NCBI GenBank assembly: GCA_038501625.1
Contig: JAZAYU010000005.1
Coordinates: 12,859,484-12,923,483 of the forward strand
Source of the DNA: Corbicula japonica
Taxonomy: Eukaryota; Mollusca; Bivalvia; Venerida; Cyrenidae
DNA: 64,000 bases
Reading direction: 5' to 3'
Below the pieces are notes generated by a model. It saw nothing but the letters and a program-made list of their open reading frames with translations. It was not told the DNA's origin and did not search any database. The stretch's first letter is position 1. Each line of letters begins with the position of its first letter. The translations under genes were made by a program, and so were the position numbers. Shown piece by piece: positions 56,931-64,000 of the stretch.

Positions 56931-59900
56931 TCCATTCTTTTGGACAGCCATTAACGGTAATAAACATATTGTCTCTCTATTTGAACACTTGTACTCTAAG
57001 GCGAATACATATTCAATACCACCACACAAACAACACAGAGACCCCAAATTATTTTCTCCTGTGAAATGGAAAGTAAAGATTGCTGCATAAAAATTACTCT
57101 GTTTCAAACCCAAGTATTGCAACCACTATATTTTGACATATTTTTAGTGAGCTCCGGTTAATATTTTGTACGTTTTCCTACAGACTGTTGCAATTCCTGA
57201 GTTATATAATCCCTCGTTACTGTTACAAAGCATTCTTTTTGTATGTTTTGGTGGGGTGTGTGTGATTTTTTACCCACCAAGAACAAGAGACGAAGACTAT
57301 ATCTATTAACATTGTCTACCCAGATTACGTGTGTTTTACAATTTTTATAACACTATTTCTAAGGCTGTCGCAACAGAGCATAGAACAGAAACCATGACAA
57401 TGACACAATGTTGTCCTCGTTTGTCCGCCTTATCTTAGACTATTTACAGCGTGTTTTGGGGATAACAGCCTTTATTGCACTTCAGGATCGAATAAAAACT
57501 CAGTTAATGTCCTGTATCTAAAAACAAGATTGTTTATCTGATCACGACCGGATAATTAAAATAAGAACGTAATATTGGACTCTACGAATCGCCGAGGCAT
57601 TAGTACTGTTTCACAACTCTGTAAATTGTCATATCGAGACGGAATGATTGTACATTTTATATTGAATTATGGAAAAATGAAGGAATGTAGATCTATATCA
57701 GAAATAGTCACAAAAAGACAAAAAAAGAAAAAAACTGCAAGAGTGGAAAATTTCTACTGAAACATTATTCATTTTATTTAGAACCTGTTTGGCTAGTGGC
57801 TGAATGTCCTGTCCAAACACTTAACCTGGAGACCAATCTCAATATTCCCAATGTGGCCATTTCATTGTTTACATATGTGCCTTAACATTCCAATAATGAA
57901 ATGAAAAATATAGCTTTGAAGCATATCATTGATAACTGCGCATTGAAGAGGATATAAGTAAATAGTTCAACTAAAATGACACTACAGGTGATTACCTTGG
58001 AAAAGAACTCGAGCGGTTCCCGCCTCTGTTTCGTCAGTGGCCATGAATATTTCAATCGAAACAAGGCGCTTATCGTCTGTTGATGTAGTCTGTTGTCTTG
58101 GTTAAATTGTGAAATTGAATCATTGGCAATATAATCGTGTGTAAATATGTCTGTCACCTTAAATACAGTCCCCTGTGGATATATTACATGTCATAGATAT
58201 TCGGTTCGTCTACTGTTATGATTGCACGGAATCAATGAGTTGCTGCTTCTTTGAATATTTTTCTGTTTCTCCAATATATATTTTGTGTTTAAAGATGTTG
58301 CGTTTCTAATTTCTTTAGTTTATTATATATAGTTAAAGAAAATTTATTTCGTGTTTAATGAAGTTGCGTTTCTTATTTCTTTAAGTATATATTTATCTGT
58401 CTGTTTGTTCTTTTATGTATGCGTTTATATCTTTTATAGCTAAAACAAAACAAATTACCGATTATGTAGTGGTAGTTATAAAAAAAAGGCAAAACAAAAG
58501 AATAAAACAAAACGAAAACACAAGAACACAAATGCCATTAATACTAACTTATGGCCCGAGGTGATAAAATTTGACATAGAAATCATGCTAAAAACATAGT
58601 TTCAATCTGAAAGCCTTGGAGTGTAAAAACTGATTTACACTTCGTTAAAAACTTGATTTGAATTTCTCAAATGTAAAAAAATGTTGTACCGAAACAGCAA
58701 ATAACATAGAAGTTTCTTTTTCTTTGAGTTTTGATCACAAAGTTCAAACTCAAATGTCCTGAAAATGTGTTGGGAAAGTTAATCAAGAAAAAACAACAAC
58801 ACATATTTCTAATTGAATAATTTTAATGATTAATAATTATTTTTTGTTTAAGAAATTTGCAAAAACGAAGAAACTTTTGATTGATTGGGCGATAAGGCAC
58901 CATATATCTATAAACAAACCATAATGATAATGCATGAGTATCAATTTTTACAATGTCAGGAAAAAATCGTATGGAACCTAATTTTCTTCTCTAAAATTAC
59001 TTATCGCACAGTTTGCTTTTGTGCTTTATCAGCATGTTGCACTGAAAATCCTAATTTATCTGTGGCCTGTTGCGTTTCGTTAGAAAATAACGAGTTTCTA
59101 GCGAAGAAGGTGCATCGGGAACAAAACGACATACATCCTAGCATCTGATCTATTGCTTACAAAAAATCTAAAATAAGAAAAGTGGTCTAAGAATAAACTG
59201 TAACATTAAGTAACTATTTGGTATTTTTAAAAATAGAAAAGTTGAAAGCCGCGTCAAAAACCGCACATTAATTTTAAAGAGGTAAGGAATAATCTACTTA
59301 TTTAAATGAAAATTATAGAAAAAAAACCATCGAAAAACTTGTTTAATCGGTAGGTTATACAAAATATATTCCCCAGTACATATACAAAAGTGTACCAACC
59401 GCACACTGTTTATTAAATTATGCATTGCATTATTTTGTTAGCAACCGACAGTCTTGCGTGCTAAAGCAAGCAGTCTGAACTTGCACGCTTTTGCGTGCTT
59501 TACTTGTTTACTAATTTTATTTTCTTTGGTATAATTATTAGATTTGTTTTTTTCTAGCGTGTGGATTCTTATAATGCAATTATTAAGGAACGAAGATTTT
59601 AGAAAGTTGGAATGTTGCCTAATACAAGATTTTTTGTGGGGCGTCTCTATTGTAAATATTTTACTGTGTATTGCTACAATAAAGCATATTCGGCATATTT
59701 TATTGCTTGACATTGCCTTTGGTTACTTTTATTTAATGTGTTTGCATGTTTGAAGAGGCTTAATTATTTATCGGATGAGATGGAAATGTATATAAAAAAT
59801 ATTCAAAGCGTAGAGAGGGAAAGAAAGAGAGGGAAAGTGTGTATAAACTGTTTTTAATATGGATTTTTTCTGATAGCATTCTTTTATGTGACTGAATACC

Positions 59901-60318
59901 TTTTATCCAATCAATTTCTCATGGAGACTGCTCCTGATACCCTTTCTATAATGACATGATAGATGACTTATCTTGTTAATGTATGTCAAAATAATCGCAT
60001 TTAAGAATTGATTCAGACGGTGTTATGAGATTAGGTCTGTAGCAAATTTAGCTTTCCTAGATTCCTAGATTCTAACCTCGTATTTATTGACATGTTAATA
60101 TTCTTATTGGAAAATGTGAAAAATTATAAACCATTTAGACAACAGATGTAAAAAAATGATACAAAAGTGGTCTCGCAGTTTACCATCCTATTTTTTCAAT
60201 GATCAGTGTTGTTTTGGATCACAACACGATTACGTAATTTCAACTAATTTGGTTGCCCTAAATTATATGTGGTATATTCAAATTATAAGTAACAATTCAC
60301 GATCTAATATAAAAATGG
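56931..60318. other. Non-coding stretch before the pogo-type element
   Basis: Contains a half-copy of the 7806-7989 MITE at 58285-58392 ('GTTGCGTTTCTAATTTCTTTA' type words twice) and a fragment of the 49891 hairpin at 59446-59463. Several ORFs of 61-91 residues (57575, 57882, 58885, 59438, 59544, 60156) have no recognisable domain and are not called. Confidence 0.4.
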
Positions 60319-60320
60319 TA

Positions 60321-60344
60321 CAGTCGAGTCGGGTAATTCTGCGC
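60321..60344 (+). repeat. Left TIR of the pogo-type element
   Basis: CAGTCGAGTCGGGTAATTCT plus GCGC. It differs from the right TIR only at positions 5-7 (CGA versus GCT). Confidence 0.9.
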
Positions 60345-60362
60345 GTCGGCTAATTCTGCGCA
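60345..60362 (+). repeat. Left inner inverted repeat
   Basis: GTCGGCTAATTCTGCGCA, a one-base variant (GGC for GGG) of the TIR core, directly following it. Likely a second transposase-binding site; this role is inferred. Confidence 0.8.
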
Positions 60363-60474
60363 TTTAATTTGCATACTTCCGTAAACATATCTGACGTCAC
60401 ACCTCGTCTGCATATTATTTAACAAGACGCTTTCTTAATTAAAACAAGAAATGTCACCTACAAAATAGAGCAAA

Positions 60475-60922
60475 GTAAGTATTAAATAGTTATAAAATAT
60501 CCAATAATCATAGAAAACAAAAAATAGTAAATGTACAGATTTCTGAACCTACTTTCATTTTCATCCATTTAGTTTTGACAGCTGCGAATCAGTCATCCGA
60601 ATCCAGGTCAAACAGTCAGCTAATCTTAGTATTTTACACAATTTGCTATTCAACACTATTTTGATAAATAAATAATATCCTCCAAATACAGTATCTATCT
60701 GTTGTAATCCTCAAATAACAAACAAACGAAAGAAAAATCGATCGCAAGTCTTGGTTGCAAACATGGCCGAGGCAGACTGTTTTCCCTAATAATGACATCA
60801 CCAGTACTCTATTTTTAACATGTGCTATAGTCTGTTTTCAATATGTTCATAAGCTAATCAGTTCTAATTTCCTGAAAGCTAGACGTTGTCATCGAGATTC
60901 TTAAAAATACACTGCATTTTAG
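60475..60922 (+). other. Candidate 5'-UTR intron of the transposase gene
   Basis: GTAAGT at 60475 (exon side CAAA, so position -1 is not the usual G) and 'CATTTTAG' ending at 60922, seven bases before the ATG. If spliced, the short upstream frames (ATG at about 60451 giving five codons, and one at about 60764) would partly be removed. Inferred from consensus only. Confidence 0.35.
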
Positions 60923-60929
60923 GTTGACT

Positions 60930-62678
60930 ATGACAAGATCAAAACATCAAAAGCCTGGTGCAGACAGCAGAAAACTAGCTGTGAAAAATGCCTATGAACA
61001 TTTCATAAGAACTGGTGACCCTATTAGACAATCAGCTAGACTTTATTCTGTTCCTGAGTCAACATTAAGAAGTCATGTTAACAATCCAGGGTTATTGAAT
61101 TGTAATGTTGGGCATCCAACCCTTTTCACACCTGCAGAGGAGCAGCAGTTGTCTGTCCACATTCAAAAAATGGCTAAGCTGGGCTATGGGTATACTCGGT
61201 GGCAGGTATGCCAGCTTGCAGAGAATATGCTCCAGACCAAAGGACTTAACATGGTAACTCCCCACAAAGACTGGTACTATGGCTTTGTTAGTCGCATGGA
61301 TTTGAAAATACAAAAGCCAAAGAAACGGGAACTAGCACGTGTTTTTGGTGGTTCTCAGACAAATATCAGGAACTACTTCCATGAGCTTGAATCAGTACTC
61401 TGTAAATATGACCTAATGAACAAACCTGCTGCCTTGTGGAATGTAGATGAAACAGGTATTACTCTGGATTTCCCCCCTCCCAAAATAGTGTCAGGTAAAG
61501 GAGAACAGCCCTATATTATAACTTCAAAGCGTAAGGCTACAACAACTGTTATTGCAGCTGGGAATGCACTTGGGGAGACTCTACCTCCATATGTAATCTA
61601 TAAGGGCCAGAGGCTCACAGCTGATCTCACTACTGGCTGTTTACCTCAATCAAAATTTACAATGACACAGAATGGATGGTCTACCTCAAATACCTTCTCA
61701 GACTTTATCCAGAACCACTTCCTTGTCCATGTCACTACCAGGCCTTGTTTGTTATTGTATGATGGACATGCCACTCATATAACTACAGATGTCATTGAAT
61801 TGGCTCGTAAAGAAAACCTGCATTTATTTGTACTACCCCCACATTCAAGTCACATTGTTCAACCCTTGGATGTTGGTATTTTTGGACCCTTCAAAGCTGC
61901 TCTCTCCACTGCTTTTTACAAGCTCTGCCATTCTGAAATTGGCCGTCAGGTGACACGCAGTGATCTACCGAGCTTGATAGCTGCTGCCTACAAGTCTGCA
62001 ATGACAGTACCAAATCTCATGTCAGCCTTCCGCAAAACAGGAATTGTGCCCTTCAACCCTGACATTGTTCTTGACCCTGTGCCAGTTAAGCCCTGTAGTG
62101 AGATCAAACCTAAATCTAGAAAAGAGAGAGTAAATGCAAGAAACATTAAACTGTTGTTAACAGAAATTGATTCTAAAGTGGAAAAACAGCTACAAGAAAT
62201 TCCAACAGGCAAAGTCAGGCAGTATATTGTGCCAAACCATGGCGCAGCTGTAACTGAAATTGAATTTGTTGAAAAACTTAAACGCAAAACTGAATCTGAA
62301 TCAAAACCTAAAGCAAAAAAATCAAAGATCTGTAAGGAGAAGGAAACGAATCAGGTTGAAAAGAAAAAAATGTCAACAGAAAACAAATCTAAAACACCTG
62401 AAATTATTGACAGCCAAGAAGCTGGTCCAAGCAGCAGTAGTAAAAAGGAATGGCTTACCTTCTATGACAAGAATGATACAGAGAGTGAAGTTGAGGATGA
62501 TGAGGCTGTCTGTGTCATCTGTGGACGATTTTCGCCCGTTGATTTTGGTAAAAGGGGACAGCTTGAGATCTTAAACTGGGCAAAATGTGTTAGTTGTTCT
62601 GGATGGGTGCACCTTAAATACTGCAGCTTAGTGTCCAGAATCAGTAATGAAGAGTTTAAATGCTCTAAATGTTCATAA
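60930..62678 (+). CDS. Pogo-type DDE transposase with C-terminal PHD-like finger
   Basis: Predicted to cut and paste the surrounding element by binding its ends and catalysing strand transfer in the nucleus. I start at the ATG at 60930 (582 residues); a frame extension to 60924 relies on TTG and is unlikely in an animal. In order: a Psq-type helix-turn-helix (about 15-50), a CENP-B/Tc5-type helix-turn-helix (about 62-135, 'TRWQVCQLAENML', 'GWYYGF'-like 'DWYYGFVSRM'), then the DDE domain with D173 in 'WNVDETGI', D278 in 'LLLYDGHATH' and D314 in 'IVQPLDVGIFGPFK'. The last two are separated by 35 residues (DD35D). After a Lys-rich, probably nuclear-targeting stretch (about 450-485) comes a C4HC3 zinc finger: C528, C531, C553, C556, H561, C565, C578, C581. 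No stop or frameshift. Related host genes (CENP-B, Jerky, TIGD) share the core, but intact TIRs argue for a transposon here. Confidence 0.93.
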   Translation: MTRSKHQKPGADSRKLAVKNAYEHFIRTGDPIRQSARLYSVPESTLRSHVNNPGLLNCNVGHPTLFTPAEEQQLSVHIQKMAKLGYGYTRWQVCQLAENMLQTKGLNMVTPHKDWYYGFVSRMDLKIQKPKKRELARVFGGSQTNIRNYFHELESVLCKYDLMNKPAALWNVDETGITLDFPPPKIVSGKGEQPYIITSKRKATTTVIAAGNALGETLPPYVIYKGQRLTADLTTGCLPQSKFTMTQNGWSTSNTFSDFIQNHFLVHVTTRPCLLLYDGHATHITTDVIELARKENLHLFVLPPHSSHIVQPLDVGIFGPFKAALSTAFYKLCHSEIGRQVTRSDLPSLIAAAYKSAMTVPNLMSAFRKTGIVPFNPDIVLDPVPVKPCSEIKPKSRKERVNARNIKLLLTEIDSKVEKQLQEIPTGKVRQYIVPNHGAAVTEIEFVEKLKRKTESESKPKAKKSKICKEKETNQVEKKKMSTENKSKTPEIIDSQEAGPSSSSKKEWLTFYDKNDTESEVEDDEAVCVICGRFSPVDFGKRGQLEILNWAKCVSCSGWVHLKYCSLVSRISNEEFKCSKCS

Positions 62679-63037
62679 CTGCGAGTGATTTTGGAGGGGT
62701 GTGATATTTGTCATTAGTATTAGTGTAATATATGTGATATTTGTCATTAGTATTCATTTCCACTGAGTTCTTTGAATAGTGGATTTTGAAATAAATTAAA
62801 TTGTACCCCAAATATAAAATCTCATGTACAGTATACATACTGTCCCCTCTGTATAGTTACAAATCAACAGTTCACTACTGAAAGCTGTTTTCTAGAACTG
62901 TATAATAACTTTGTTGTCAAATATGAAAAATAAATGTCTGAATAATTACATGTTTTATTTGCTTCTCTTAGAATACATGAACAAAAACTACTGTTTTGCA
63001 TTCTTGAAACAGACTATATATTAACAACCAGTTCAAC
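62679..63037 (+). other. Transposase 3' region with polyadenylation signals
   Basis: AATAAA at 62790-62795 and again at 62929-62934, the latter followed by 'TGTCTG', a plausible GT-rich downstream element. A 25-base direct repeat around 'TGTGATATTTGTCATTAGTATT' lies at about 62701-62750. Confidence 0.6.
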
Positions 63038-63055
63038 TGCGCAGAATTAGCCGAC
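63038..63055 (-). repeat. Right inner inverted repeat
   Basis: Exact reverse complement of the left inner repeat at 60345-60362, followed by TGACGTCA. It lies 185 bases inside the right TIR, whereas the left one touches its TIR. Confidence 0.8.
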
Positions 63056-63240
63056 AGAAATGACGTCATGTTTACATGGTAGGGAGGTTAAAAGGTAAGG
63101 CGATTTATCTAGATTTTTTTCAATGTGACAATTGTTGCAGGTTGAAACATGTCAAATGATGTTTAAATTATCAGAAAACAACAACAGATTATTAATATAT
63201 GAATATTTATCTTCCACATTTTCAAAAATTGATCTTAGGT

Positions 63241-63264
63241 GCGCAGAATTACCCGACAGCACTG
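63241..63264 (-). repeat. Right TIR of the pogo-type element
   Basis: Reverse complement reads CAGTGCTGTCGGGTAATTCT plus GCGC. Followed by TA at 63265-63266. Confidence 0.9.
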
Positions 63265-63266
63265 TA

Positions 63267-64000
63267 TGTCCCTAACGAGAAAAAGTTGAACTGTTTACCT
63301 TTTCGTGCCTATTAGGTAAAAACAATTTTTTTTAAAAAGATTAAACATTGGCGCAACCCAAGCTTATTTTAGATTTACTTGTCTGTCACGTGACTGTCAA
63401 GTTACTGATAATTTAATATATGTGTGCGTTTTCTTTACCGTATTAATTTCCTTCTTTTTTTAAATACAAATGTTAAGTCATTGATTCTAATGTACTTTTA
63501 ACTTGATTGTTTTTAACGATCCAGTGTTATGAGATCAACATGGCAGTAAATAATAATTACTAGAGTTGTAAAACGGTGCTTAACAATTTGTACAACAATA
63601 AAAGCTGAAGTACAGGTTTTGTAACTTGACCATTAAAGCGTAATTTTAACACATGCGTAATAACTACACATTTTTAAGGTTTGGGTTATCTTGTTTAAAA
63701 CTGTATAGTGTTATTACTGGAAGGTAAATCTGCATGAAAATATGTTAATTACAGTTAAAATGTTATATTTAAGTTTCCAAAATTCTTTTTTTTTTTCAAA
63801 ATATTTGTTTCTTTGAAATATCTTGGTGTAAAGTTCGGGAATATCCGCAATTTTGCGTTCAAAAACGGGCTCTAAATACTACCGGGCCTAAATTGTGCCC
63901 CAAGTAATAACTTGTATGACGTAATGTCCGCTAATCACGTAGACAATATTATAATATATCGCGTTGAAAAATTAAAGATAATTTTATACCTTCATTTTGT
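63267..64000. other. Non-coding stretch to the end of the window
   Basis: AT-rich with poly-T runs. No gene, RNA or repeat is recognised. A possible AATAAA occurs near 63596. Confidence 0.35.

Larger units (their letters stand above)
60321..63264 (+). mobile_element. Complete pogo/Tigger-type DNA transposon (2944 bp)
   Basis: Flanked by TA on both sides (60319-60320 and 63265-63266), the target duplication of Tc1/mariner elements. The 24-bp terminal inverted repeats (60321-60344 and 63241-63264) match at 21 of 24 positions and begin CAGT, as in Tigger-type elements; the shared core is GTCGGGTAATTCTGCGC. A second inverted pair, GTCGGCTAATTCTGCGCA, lies at 60345-60362 (touching the left end) and 63038-63055 (185 bases inside the right end). 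Next to the inner pair on each side is TGACGTCA (60392-60399, 63061-63068). Between them is one intact transposase gene. Nothing visible prevents it from being autonomous. Confidence 0.9.

Noticed and set aside
60924..60929. Transposase start at TTG (60924)
   Set aside because: Animal genes start at ATG; the ATG at 60930 follows two codons later and keeps all domains.

Overview
The window looks like AT-rich, intron/intergenic-type nuclear DNA of an animal, most likely a bivalve mollusc. This is inferred from several things: no dense ORFs, many short dispersed repeats of kinds I associate with bivalve genomes (a GATC-rich short repeat, tandem units with 'TTATGCCCC' or 'TTATCTCCCC', tRNA-like SINE heads, hairpin MITEs), a LINE tail of (TTCTG)n type, a mariner relic and a pogo/Tigger-type transposon. 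I found no convincing host protein-coding gene. The only long ORF belongs to a transposon.

Layout. 1-16.2 kb: mostly non-coding, with dispersed repeats, two copies of a SINE-like family (1.3 and 6.3 kb), a hairpin MITE (7.8 kb), a ~168-bp tandem array (10.3-11.3 kb), a CpG-richer patch (12.4-12.7 kb), a tRNA-like SINE head (13.4 kb) and a C18 tract (14.8 kb). 16.2-38.4 kb: the dominant structure, a ~22.1-kb foldback-like element. Its left arm (16246-27409) and right arm (34827-38359) are inverted copies of each other. Both have three ~100-bp terminal units, a ~200-bp spacer and then a long tandem array whose units are 163 bp plus 0, 1, 2 or 3 copies of a 44-bp module. The 7.4-kb interior has no long ORF but carries a deleted mariner element (29564-30589) with ends of 86 bp or more and a TIR element with ~160-bp tandem units (about 32175-32918). 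38.4-60.3 kb: a dense mix of MITEs, hairpins, SINE-like copies, minisatellites, a LINE tail, nested insertions and a degenerate tandem field (53.0-55.2 kb). 60.3-63.3 kb: a structurally complete Tc1/mariner-superfamily pogo-type transposon with TA flanks, 24-bp TIRs, a second inner inverted repeat and an intact 582-residue DD35D transposase fused to a C-terminal PHD-like zinc finger. 63.3-64 kb: non-coding.

How the parts relate. The pogo-type element is the only component that could still make its own transposase. The foldback element, the MITEs and the mariner relic encode nothing usable and would depend on enzymes made elsewhere, if they still move. The foldback arms are highly homogenised, with 2.6-kb and 1.37-kb internal duplications, so they appear to have changed recently by unequal exchange or copying. 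They are the best candidate here for an undescribed system.
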